Shown here piece by piece: positions 7,934 to 15,613 of a DNA stretch of 64,000 nucleotides. The first letter of the stretch is position 1. Each line of letters begins with the position of its first letter. The DNA lies in contig NZ_JAGIOA010000001.1 in NCBI RefSeq assembly GCF_017876435.1, positions 3,596,001 through 3,660,000 on the forward strand, in the 5' to 3' direction. A model generated the notes under the pieces. It was not told where the DNA came from, ran no database searches, and saw only the letters and a program-made list of their open reading frames with translations. This DNA is from Microbacterium phyllosphaerae. GTDB lineage: Bacteria; Actinomycetota; Actinomycetes; Actinomycetales; Microbacteriaceae. The translations under genes and the position numbers were made by a program.

Positions 7934-8288
7934 CGGTCCGCACGGCGAGATTCGTGACCAGGTCGGGATAGTCGGGGTAGGACTTCGTCACTGTGACGAT
8001 GAACTGCCCGTCCTCCTGTGGCGTGATGGCGAGAGCGTGACTCTCGGATCCGGCGGTGTCGCCGTTCACTCCCCCGAGCATCGCGCCGCAGGACAACGCC
8101 TGTGCGGAGTCTTCGTCGCCTCTGTCGCTCGCGGCCACCCACCGCTCGGCGATGTCGCGTGCCTGATCCTCGGGAGATTGCGGAGCCGGGACGCAGGCCG
8201 TCAGCCCGGCAGCGAGAAGCGCGGCAGCCGCGAGGGCACGGGTGTTCCTCGACGCGGCCCTCCCCGGGACCGAGCGCAGCGCCGTCAC
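7902..8288 (-). CDS. Small secreted lipoprotein
   Basis: 128 aa, GTG start at 8288. The signal peptide has a basic n-region, an Ala/Leu core and the lipobox LTAC, so the mature N-terminus is a lipidated Cys at about residue 32. The mature part (SPEDQARDIAERWVAASDRG, then DGQFIVTVTKSYP and GELCVSWVR) resembles DUF4878-like or NTF2-like lipoproteins in layout, but I do not assign a family. Its GTG overlaps the TGA of the upstream 46-codon gene (GTGA). Confidence 0.8.
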   Translation of the reverse strand: MTALRSVPGRAASRNTRALAAAALLAAGLTACVPAPQSPEDQARDIAERWVAASDRGDEDSAQALSCGAMLGGVNGDTAGSESHALAITPQEDGQFIVTVTKSYPDYPDLVTNLAVRTDGELCVSWVR

Positions 8289-8425
8289 GACGACTCGTCA
8301 GGATCGGGGCCGCCTGCGGCGGGTGACTCCAACTCCTTGAGCCGCTTCAGCTGGGCCCACGGCCAGAAGGCGATCCATGCGATCGAGACGATCGACGCCC
8401 CCATGATCATCGACGCGATATCCAT
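8285..8425 (-). CDS. 46-aa single-pass membrane protein
   Basis: Reading from ATG 8425: MDIASMIMGASIVSIAWIAF, then a Trp/Pro-rich interface and a charged tail ending DPDESS. One transmembrane helix covers about residues 3-23. A GAGGG ribosome binding site precedes the ATG, and its stop overlaps the lipoprotein's GTG start. The tight overlap and good start signal make it a real gene despite its size. It may hold or assist the lipoprotein at the membrane, which is inference. Confidence 0.7.
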   Translation of the reverse strand: MDIASMIMGASIVSIAWIAFWPWAQLKRLKELESPAAGGPDPDESS

Positions 8426-8487
8426 GGCCCTCAGGCTATCGACGCATCCGCCCGAAGTCGTCTCTTCGCTCTGACAAGCTGGACGAC

Positions 8488-8805
8488 ATGATCACCGTTC
8501 ACCTGCGCTATGAGATCGACCCCGACAAGCTCGACGACTTCACCGAGTACGGGCGCAGGTGGATCCGGCTGGTGGCGAAGCACGGCGGAACCCACCACGG
8601 CTACTTCCTGCCGAGCGAGGGCGACAGCGACGAGGCGTTCGCGCTTTTCACGTTCCCCTCGCTCGCCGAGTACGAGGTCTACCGCACGGCCTCGAAGACC
8701 GACCCCGAGTGCGTGGAGGCGTTCGAGCTCGCCCGCAGGACGCAGTGCATCCGGCGTTATGAGCGTCGCTTCCTGAGCCCCGTCTTCTCGGCTGACGCCG
8801 ACTGA
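8488..8805 (+). CDS. NIPSNAP-family protein
   Basis: 105 aa. A single ferredoxin-like alpha/beta NIPSNAP domain: ITVHLRYEIDPDKLDDFTEY at the start, the HGYFLPSEGDSDEAFALFTF centre and the YEVYRTASKTDPEC end. Members are small cytosolic proteins of unclear function, often paired with catabolic enzymes. It is monocistronic, divergent from the 46-aa gene and closed by the terminator at 8830-8848. Confidence 0.85.
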   Translation: MITVHLRYEIDPDKLDDFTEYGRRWIRLVAKHGGTHHGYFLPSEGDSDEAFALFTFPSLAEYEVYRTASKTDPECVEAFELARRTQCIRRYERRFLSPVFSADAD

Positions 8806-8829
8806 GTCGTCGACGAACGAACGCAGAAA

Positions 8830-8848
8830 CCCCCTCGCGAGGAGGGGG
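8830..8848. terminator. Bidirectional terminator between convergent genes
   Basis: CCCCCTC-gcgag-GAGGGGG hairpin between the NIPSNAP gene (+) and the APC permease (-). Its stem is nearly the same as that of the terminator at 14489-14513. Confidence 0.8.
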
Positions 8849-8876
8849 CTTCTGAGGCGGCGTCCGTCGATCGGAG

Positions 8877-10316
8877 TCAGCCGACTCCGTCCATCGCCGA
8901 CGTCTCGGTGTTGCCGATGCGTGCGATCACCTCGGGCTGACGCACCTTCAGGTACCAGTACCGCGTCAGTGCGGCGAGCACGCACGCGATGAACACGTAG
9001 GGGATCACGTTGAACGGGAACGCCGGCACTGGGAACACGTTCGCGAAGAAGACGTACGCCATGGTGGCGACGGCGATCGTCGCGCAGGCCCAGACCAGGC
9101 CGTTGCGCATCCCCGCGCGCTGCGTGTAGACGACGCACGCGATCGCGACGAGCGCGTAGGCGACCATGTAGCCGTACGTGCCCCAGGTGTTCACCCACAC
9201 CAGGATCTCCATCGGATCGGCGCCCGCGATCAGGAACACGATGTCGACGACGACCGCGAGCGCACCCGCGGCCAGCAGTACGCGGTGCGGCGTGAGGTGG
9301 CGCTCGTGGGTGCGTCCGAACCGCTCATGGACCACCCCCTCCTTGCCCATGACGTAGACGATGCGTCCGATGACGTTGAGCGGGGCGACGACCACGGCGA
9401 AGAAAGATGCCGCGACGCCGAACGTGAGCACCGGGGCGAACCACGCCGGCATGCCGATCAGCTCGGACATGCTCTCCAGCGGGCTGGCGGCGGTGGCCAG
9501 GTCGTCACCCAGAACGGCGATCTGCGTGTACGCCGCGAAGACGTAGAGGATGCCGACGGTCAGCGCACTCCACATGATGGCGCGAGGGATGGCCTTGTAC
9601 GGGTTCTTCGCCTCACGGCCGAGCGCGTCGGCGGAGGAGAATCCGACGAAGCCCAGAATGCCGAGCACCATACCCGCCGCGATGCCCTGGAAGGACGAGC
9701 CCTCCGCGAGCAGCTGCGCCGGATCCCACGCGTTCGGCCCGGCCCAGACGAGGGCCGAGATCAGCAGCACCAGGATGATCGCGACCGAGAGCAGCTCGAG
9801 CACGAGGGACACCCGCGCCGAGAGTCGGATGCCGCGGATCGTGAACAGCGTCGCCAGCCCGCCGAGCACGATGGCGAGACCGATGTCCCAGCCGAGACCC
9901 GCGGCCGGCACACCGAGCAGTGTGAGGAACTGACCCATGTACGAGACCGACCCCATGAGGGATGCGGCGGCGATGCCGAAGCATCCGATCAGCAGCGTCG
10001 CTCCCGCGAGGTACGCACCGGCCGGACCGAGACCCTTCGACACGTAGGTGTAGAGCGAGCCCGCAGAGGCGTGCTTGCGGGCGAACACCACGACGCAGTA
10101 GCCGACGCACAGGATCACGATCGTCGCGAGGCCGAAGGCGTAGATGGTGCCGTTGCCGGCGCCGAGGAAGATCGCGGCGGCAGTGAAGGCGATCACCGCA
10201 CTGGGTGCGATGTTCGCGATCGCCTGAGCGGCCAGCTCGGGGCCGCTCATCACACCACGGCGCAGGCCCGCGTCTGTGGGCGCGGTCGGTGGCCGCTGGG
10301 GGGAGGTGGTGGTCAA
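8877..10316 (-). CDS. APC-superfamily amino acid/amine permease
   Basis: 479 aa with 12 predicted membrane segments starting at about residue 25. The amino acid permease signature is visible in helix I (AQAIANIAPSAVIAFTAAA), with GFVGFSSADALGREAKNP in helix VI-loop and a C-terminal YWYLKVR. It probably imports an amine, amino acid or aldehyde precursor for the dehydrogenase encoded just upstream; both are transcribed on the minus strand with a 70 bp gap. The substrate is unknown. Confidence 0.85.
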   Translation of the reverse strand: MTTTSPQRPPTAPTDAGLRRGVMSGPELAAQAIANIAPSAVIAFTAAAIFLGAGNGTIYAFGLATIVILCVGYCVVVFARKHASAGSLYTYVSKGLGPAGAYLAGATLLIGCFGIAAASLMGSVSYMGQFLTLLGVPAAGLGWDIGLAIVLGGLATLFTIRGIRLSARVSLVLELLSVAIILVLLISALVWAGPNAWDPAQLLAEGSSFQGIAAGMVLGILGFVGFSSADALGREAKNPYKAIPRAIMWSALTVGILYVFAAYTQIAVLGDDLATAASPLESMSELIGMPAWFAPVLTFGVAASFFAVVVAPLNVIGRIVYVMGKEGVVHERFGRTHERHLTPHRVLLAAGALAVVVDIVFLIAGADPMEILVWVNTWGTYGYMVAYALVAIACVVYTQRAGMRNGLVWACATIAVATMAYVFFANVFPVPAFPFNVIPYVFIACVLAALTRYWYLKVRQPEVIARIGNTETSAMDGVG

Positions 10317-10386
10317 GGGGTGCTCCTTCGCATCGGGTCGGTCGGAGTGGTGCTGTGAGGGGGTATGGCGTGTGGTTGAGAGGCGA

Positions 10387-11484
10387 TCAGGGGATCAGGA
10401 GGGTGCGCAGCGCCTGGCCGGACTCGAGCTCGGCGAATGCCTCCGCAGCCTCGGCCAGCGGGCGCCGGGAGGAGATGAGCGGGTCGAGGATCAGCTGGCC
10501 GTCCATGTACCGGTCGACGAGGGCCGGGATGTCGATGGCGGGGCGCACCGACCCGTAGTTCGAGCCCAGGATGCGCTGGTCGGCCTCGGCGAGCACGAGA
10601 GGCTCGAACGACGCGCGGGCGCCGGTCGGGGGCAGACCGACGATGACGGCCGCGCCGCCGAGGCCGAGCATCTCGATCGACTGTTCTGTCGTGACGGTGC
10701 GGCCGATCGCGTCGAACGCGTAGTCGACACCGTCGGGCAGAAGAGCCCGGAGCTGCGCGACCGCGTCGCCGTCCGGGGCGACGATCCGATCGGTGGCGCC
10801 GAACTGTGCGGCGAGGCGGGTCTTGTCTTCACGCACGTCGATCGCGACGATCCGTTCGGCACCGGCGAGCCGCGCGCCCTGGATCACGTTGAGGCCGACG
10901 CCGCCGCATCCGATCACGGCGACGAGCGCACCGGGTTCGACACCGGCGGTGTTCATCACGGCACCGACACCGGTCGCGACAGCACAGCCGACGACGGCGA
11001 TGACGTCGAGCGGGGCGTCGTCGCGCACCTTGATGGCACCGGATGCAGGAACGACGACCTCTTCGGCGAACGAGGAGACACCGAGGTAGTGGTGGATGGT
11101 CTCGCCGTCCTTGCTCAGACGCGAGGTGCCGTCGAACAGCACGCCGAGCGGAGCCACGACCGTCGCCACCTTCTGGCAGCGTGCCTCGTGGCCGGAGCGG
11201 CAGTAACGGCACTCGCCGCACGGCGGCACCCAGCTGAGCACGACGTGGTCCCCGACCGCGAGCGACGTGACGCCCTCGCCCAGCTCGGTGACCACACCGG
11301 AGCCCTCATGCCCCATGACCATCGGCGCGGGAGCATCCCACTCCCCCCGCTTGACGTGCAGGTCGGAGTGGCACACGCCCGCAGCGGCGATCTTCACGCG
11401 CACCTCACCGGCAGCCGGCGGTGCGAGCTGCACCTCGGTGTGCTCGATCGGACTGTCGGTGTCGCGGAATACGATGGCCCGCAT
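10387..11484 (-). CDS. Zinc-dependent medium-chain alcohol dehydrogenase
   Basis: 365 aa. Catalytic zinc ligands Cys38 (GVCHSD) and His59 (GHEGSG), the structural zinc lobe CGECRYCRSGHEARC (four Cys), and the Rossmann loop GCGGVGLNV for NAD. Overall it is closest to the class III-type, Zn-dependent ADHs that include mycothiol-dependent formaldehyde and aryl-alcohol dehydrogenases. It reversibly oxidises an alcohol to the aldehyde. It is divergent from the PucR regulator and upstream of the permease gene, suggesting an alcohol/amine utilisation unit. Confidence 0.9.
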   Translation of the reverse strand: MRAIVFRDTDSPIEHTEVQLAPPAAGEVRVKIAAAGVCHSDLHVKRGEWDAPAPMVMGHEGSGVVTELGEGVTSLAVGDHVVLSWVPPCGECRYCRSGHEARCQKVATVVAPLGVLFDGTSRLSKDGETIHHYLGVSSFAEEVVVPASGAIKVRDDAPLDVIAVVGCAVATGVGAVMNTAGVEPGALVAVIGCGGVGLNVIQGARLAGAERIVAIDVREDKTRLAAQFGATDRIVAPDGDAVAQLRALLPDGVDYAFDAIGRTVTTEQSIEMLGLGGAAVIVGLPPTGARASFEPLVLAEADQRILGSNYGSVRPAIDIPALVDRYMDGQLILDPLISSRRPLAEAAEAFAELESGQALRTLLIP

Positions 11485-11600
11485 GTGGCCCCCTTCGTTC
11501 GTGTCGGTCGGGCTTCATCGTAGAAACGCGGCCGCTCTCATGTCATTCATCGAAATGATGATCTGAGATACCGATACTCGACATTCCTTATACTGCGGAT

Positions 11601-12992
11601 ATGACGCGGGACCTCGCATCGATCGCTCGCCTGCTCGGCGCGACCCTCGTCGACGGCGGAGCGCTGGGCCCGAAGGCTCCCGTGTCGAGCGTCGTCCCGC
11701 TCGTCGACTTCGCGGTCGTGCCGCATCCGCAGTTCGCGACGCTCGTCGTCGGCCACCCCGCAGAGATCGTGACCGCACTCGAGAGCGACGATCGACGAGA
11801 CCGACTGGCGCACGCCGTCGTGGTGGTCACCGGACCGCTCGACGACGTGCCGGACGACGTCACCGCGATCGTGGATCCGGACATGGAGCCCTCCGTCGTG
11901 CTGCCGACGCTCCAGGCACTCCTCGCGACGGATGCAGCGGCGGAGGACCGGGCAGTGCTCGCCGCCACGAAGGTGCTGGCGCTCGCAGCCCGCCGCAGCG
12001 GCGTGGCCGGCGTCGTGGCCGAACTCGCCAGGAGACTCGACGGATGGGCGGTTCTGCTCGATCGTGACGCGCAGCCCATCGCCTCCGCCGGCGCGGGCGC
12101 GCTGCACATCGGGGATGCCGTGGCCGTCGCCTTCAACCGACCGGTGCGGGTGCGAAGTCGAGCACTGCAGGTGCATCCTGTCGGCACGGACGACGACATG
12201 TCGGCCTTTCTCGTCGTGACCGCACGGAGCGGATCGACGAGCCGCGCCCGAGATCTGAGCTCTCAGGCGGCCGCGCTGCTCGACCTGCTCTTGCGCACCC
12301 ACGACGGCAGCCGTACCGAGAGACTCGGCCGAGCGACGATGATGCGCGTCCTCGAAGACGGCGGGCCCACCGCTCTCTCCCTCGCACGGGAGTGGGGCGT
12401 GCGGGATCGCACCCTGGCCGCTTTCACCCTCTCGGCGCGGTCCGCCAGCGTCGACGCCGAGCGAGTGGTGATCCACTGGCTCGAAGACCTCAGCGCCCCG
12501 CACCTGCTCACCGCCGCACACGGCACGGTGTCAGGCTTCGCTCGCGACGAGCACGTCGACGAGCTGGCCCGTCGTGCGACGGCCTTCTCCGTGCCCCTTC
12601 ACCTGGGCCTCGGGTCCTCAGCGCCGATCGATGCGCTCGCGATCTCGACCGAGGAATCGCGCCGAGCGCACGATGCTGCCGTCACCGAGAGGCGTGCCGT
12701 CGTCCGCTACCGCGGCATGCCCACGGTGGAACTCGTGCTCGACAGGCTCTCCCCCGCCGACGCCCGGCGGCTGACGTCACTGCTCGAGCCGCTCCATGAC
12801 GCCGATCTGATCGAAACACTGAGGTGCTTCCTCGCGGAGAACGGCGCCTGGGGGACGGCGGCGGCCCGCCTCGGCATCCATCGGCAGACGCTGACCGCGC
12901 GCATGCACCGCATCGAACAGCTCACCGGACTATCGATGTCGAGTCCGGACGACCGGGCCGCCGCGTGGATCGCACTCCGGGCGTGGGCCTGA
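11601..12992 (+). CDS. PucR-type transcriptional regulator
   Basis: 463 aa. A long N-terminal sensory region (residues 1-330, with PucR-like and GGDEF-like segments) is followed by a C-terminal HTH_30 domain (ENGAWGTAAARLGIHRQTLT, then ARMHRIEQLTGL), the hallmark of PucR/CdaR regulators. It is divergent from the alcohol dehydrogenase gene across 116 bp. That gap holds an imperfect inverted repeat around TCATTCATCGAAATGA (11539-11554), a possible operator. It probably activates the ADH-permease genes. Confidence 0.85.
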   Translation: MTRDLASIARLLGATLVDGGALGPKAPVSSVVPLVDFAVVPHPQFATLVVGHPAEIVTALESDDRRDRLAHAVVVVTGPLDDVPDDVTAIVDPDMEPSVVLPTLQALLATDAAAEDRAVLAATKVLALAARRSGVAGVVAELARRLDGWAVLLDRDAQPIASAGAGALHIGDAVAVAFNRPVRVRSRALQVHPVGTDDDMSAFLVVTARSGSTSRARDLSSQAAALLDLLLRTHDGSRTERLGRATMMRVLEDGGPTALSLAREWGVRDRTLAAFTLSARSASVDAERVVIHWLEDLSAPHLLTAAHGTVSGFARDEHVDELARRATAFSVPLHLGLGSSAPIDALAISTEESRRAHDAAVTERRAVVRYRGMPTVELVLDRLSPADARRLTSLLEPLHDADLIETLRCFLAENGAWGTAAARLGIHRQTLTARMHRIEQLTGLSMSSPDDRAAAWIALRAWA

Positions 12993-13095
12993 CGCTTGTC
13001 CCCCGAACGGCCGATACCGGAGGCCCGCAGCATCCGCGAAGATGGCCTTTTCTGAGGATTGCCAGCGACAGGTGGCGCGCGATGAGGGGCTCTCG

Positions 13096-14463
13096 ATGAC
13101 GACACCCGATCAGCCGGTGGATGAGCTGTCCGATTTCGCGGCGCTCATGGCGCACGAGCAGGAGTTCGGCGGCGATCGGGTCGACCCAGCGGTGCGCAGA
13201 AGACGCCGGCGACGAGGCCTCATCATCACCGCCGTCTGCCTCGTCCTGCTGCTGGCGATGACCGGAGGCTACGTCGGCTGGGCGCTCACGGCGCCGGTGG
13301 ATCCGCCGGCGGTGACCACTCACACACCAGAGGTCCCGGTCGGCGCCGTCGCCGCCATCGCCGCGCCTGCCGCCGCGGCATCGGCGATCAGCATCGCCGG
13401 CGCCGACGCCTATCTGGGTGAAGGGGCAAGCGGATCCTGGTCGACGACAGGCACGGGCGAACCGCTTCCGATCGCCAGCATCACCAAGCTGATCACCGCC
13501 CTCGTCATCCTCGACGCGTCGCCGCTCAGCTCCGCGGATGACCCCGGGCCGACCATCACGTTCGGCAAGGCCGATCACGATCTCTACGACGAGTACTACG
13601 TGCGGGGCGCGACCATCGCTCCGATGCCCACCGGCACCTCGATGTCGCTGCATGATGCACTGGCCGTCATGCTCATCCCCTCCGCGAGCAACTACGCCGT
13701 CGCGCTGTCATCGCGGATCTTCGGATCGCAGAGCGCGTTCCTCGGGGCGACGCGCGAGTGGCTCGCCGCCCACGGGCTCACCGGAACGACGGTCACGGAG
13801 CCGACGGGAATCAGTCCGCGCAACACGAGCACGACCGCCGATCTGCTGGCGATCGCGAAGCTCGCCGCCGCGAATCCGGCGATCGCTCAGATCGTCGCGA
13901 CGTCGTCGATCTCGATCCCCGGCGCCGGCCAGCTGCACAACACCAACGCCCTCCTCGGCACCTCCGGGATCACGGGACTCAAGACAGGAAACCTGGGCGA
14001 GGGCAGGCATAACCTGCTCTACACGGCGACACTCGACGTGGGCGCGGCCGACCCGCTCGCCGTCACCGGCGTCGTCCTCGGGGGTGCGTCGCGAGAGTCG
14101 GTGAACGCGACCGTGGTGGCTGCACTCGAAAGCATCCGCTCCGGTTTCCACCAGGTGCCCGTCTCGGCCGAAGGCCAGGAAGTCGGATCCGTGTCGACAC
14201 CGTGGGGAGCCGCCGCCACGCTCGTCATCGGCGAGAGCGCGTCGATCTTCACGTGGTCGGACACGCCGATCGAGGTGACCATGGACATCAAGACCCCGCC
14301 CACGTACCGCGACGGCACGGTCGTGGGAAGCGTCACCTGGACGGCCGGCCCGAACACCGTCACCGCTCCCGTGACGATCGCAGGGACCATCGACCCGCCC
14401 ACCGAATGGTGGCGACTGACGCACCCGTCCGAGCTCGGCACCCCGTGGGATGCCGGGGACTGA
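13096..14463 (+). CDS. Membrane-anchored S11-family D-Ala-D-Ala carboxypeptidase-like protein
   Basis: 455 aa from ATG 13096. An N-terminal cytosolic segment ends in six Arg residues, followed by one transmembrane helix (about residues 42-64), then the extracellular penicillin-binding domain. The SxxK motif is SITK and the KTG motif is GLKTGN. The usual SxN motif reads PSASNY, so Asn is replaced by Ser. The family trims peptidoglycan stem peptides. The missing Asn may weaken or alter activity. It is monocistronic with a strong terminator downstream. An in-frame start at 13042 lacks a good ribosome binding site. Confidence 0.85.
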   Translation: MTTPDQPVDELSDFAALMAHEQEFGGDRVDPAVRRRRRRRGLIITAVCLVLLLAMTGGYVGWALTAPVDPPAVTTHTPEVPVGAVAAIAAPAAAASAISIAGADAYLGEGASGSWSTTGTGEPLPIASITKLITALVILDASPLSSADDPGPTITFGKADHDLYDEYYVRGATIAPMPTGTSMSLHDALAVMLIPSASNYAVALSSRIFGSQSAFLGATREWLAAHGLTGTTVTEPTGISPRNTSTTADLLAIAKLAAANPAIAQIVATSSISIPGAGQLHNTNALLGTSGITGLKTGNLGEGRHNLLYTATLDVGAADPLAVTGVVLGGASRESVNATVVAALESIRSGFHQVPVSAEGQEVGSVSTPWGAAATLVIGESASIFTWSDTPIEVTMDIKTPPTYRDGTVVGSVTWTAGPNTVTAPVTIAGTIDPPTEWWRLTHPSELGTPWDAGD

Positions 14464-14488
14464 GTTGCTCCGCAGGGCGGATGCGGAA

Positions 14489-14513
14489 AAACCCCCTCAC
14501 GAGGAGGGGGTTT
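14489..14513 (+). terminator. Rho-independent terminator of the S11 peptidase gene
   Basis: AAACCCCCTC-acgag-GAGGGGGTTT hairpin (10 bp stem) ending in TTT, directly before the tRNA-Ser gene's 3' end. Confidence 0.85.
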
Positions 14514-14516
14514 CCA

Positions 14517-14607
14517 TGGCGGTGACGGTGGGATTTGAACCCACGGTAGGGGGTTACCCTACACAACTTTTCGAGAGTTGCACCTTCGGCCGCTCGGACA
14601 CGTCACC
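14517..14607 (-). tRNA. tRNA-Ser (anticodon CGA)
   Basis: Read on the minus strand: acceptor GGTGACG pairs with CGTCACC (14521-14527), D-arm begins GTCCGAGCGG, and the anticodon arm is CAACT-CTCGAAA-AGTTG, so the anticodon is CGA (reads UCG). A long variable arm GGGTAACCCCC and the T-arm GTGGGTTCAAATCCCAC follow. The discriminator is G at 14520 and CCA is encoded at 14519-14517. The long variable arm confirms class II serine. Confidence 0.95.
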
Positions 14608-14732
14608 GCGGACAAGCTTACGACACCGGGGGCCGCGGCGCGAATCGAGCGCGTTTTACCCGGTCGAGCCTCGGTCGACCGGTGACCCCGCTGGTTAGGA
14701 TGGCCTAAGGCATCCGTCACGGAGGGGACGCA

Positions 14733-15509
14733 ATGGGTTTCATCACATCAGCGGCGCTGGCAGAGACCGGATACGTCGTCCTCGACGACCACGATCAGGC
14801 ATCCGACCCTGCCGAGTGGCTCGACCTCGCGTACATCGGCTGGCGCTCGTCGGGCGTCACGCGCTTCGCACCTCTCGCGAGCTACGCCGGCGAGATCGAG
14901 TGCAACGGCTTCTGGAACCAGACGCCTCCCCGCACCGACAAGGACGGCGTGTGGGTCGACTCGCAGGTCGCGATCGCTCCCACCCTGCAGCGCCGCGCGC
15001 TCGAGCCCGGCGCCGGAGTCGGCCGCTGCCGCGTGATCGAGCTGCAGCCCAACGAGTACGCGGATGCCGTCTACAACCTGCACCAGGACGACAACAACCG
15101 CCTCAACGAAGACGGCACCGGCTGGGTCGTGCGCGGCTACTACAACCTGTCGGATGACTCGGAGTCGCTGCTCCTCCTGCGGTCCGACCGGTTCGATCCG
15201 GCGACCGAGATCCGCCTGCCCCTGCGCGAGGGGTCGCGCATCATCGTCGACACCCAGCGCTTCTGGCACGCGGTCTGGCACCGGGGCACAGCCCCGCGGT
15301 ACGCACTGATCACCTCGTGGACGTCAGGCCCAGAACTCGACGCCTACATCGAGGCGAACCACGGCGACCCGCACCCGGTGACCGTCGACCTCGATCCGCG
15401 CCTCGTCGACGACGCTCAGGTCGAGCTGCACCGACGCATCGAAGAGCGCCGTCGCGCATTCGAAGCCCAGGGCATCGTCATGGAGCCACGCGCCGACCTC
15501 AGCGTCTGA
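14733..15509 (+). CDS. Hypothetical protein with a 2OG-oxygenase-like HxD...H pattern
   Basis: 258 aa, soluble. The centre reads YNLHQDDNNRLNEDGTGW, then GYYNLSDDSESLLLLR, and later VDTQRFWHAVWHRG. HQD followed about 70 residues later by a His near the end of a beta segment is the spacing of iron/2-oxoglutarate double-stranded beta-helix enzymes, but I cannot assign a subfamily. The ATG at 14733 follows a GGAGGGG ribosome binding site. A likely -10 (TAGGAT) lies at about 14697. Treat the enzyme idea as a hypothesis. Confidence 0.7.
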   Translation: MGFITSAALAETGYVVLDDHDQASDPAEWLDLAYIGWRSSGVTRFAPLASYAGEIECNGFWNQTPPRTDKDGVWVDSQVAIAPTLQRRALEPGAGVGRCRVIELQPNEYADAVYNLHQDDNNRLNEDGTGWVVRGYYNLSDDSESLLLLRSDRFDPATEIRLPLREGSRIIVDTQRFWHAVWHRGTAPRYALITSWTSGPELDAYIEANHGDPHPVTVDLDPRLVDDAQVELHRRIEERRRAFEAQGIVMEPRADLSV

Positions 15510-15613
15510 CGGGGCCGGTCGCCCCGTTTCGACTCGTCGCTGCGCTCCTCGCTCACCGCCCGAATCGCTCCCGCTCGTTGAGCGAGCGCAGCGAGGCGAA
15601 GCGCGCCACCCGA

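Noticed and set aside
14695..14708. DtxR/IdeR iron box
   Set aside because: TTAGG and CCTAA are only 4 bp apart, while DtxR boxes need 9; kept only as an unspecified palindrome.
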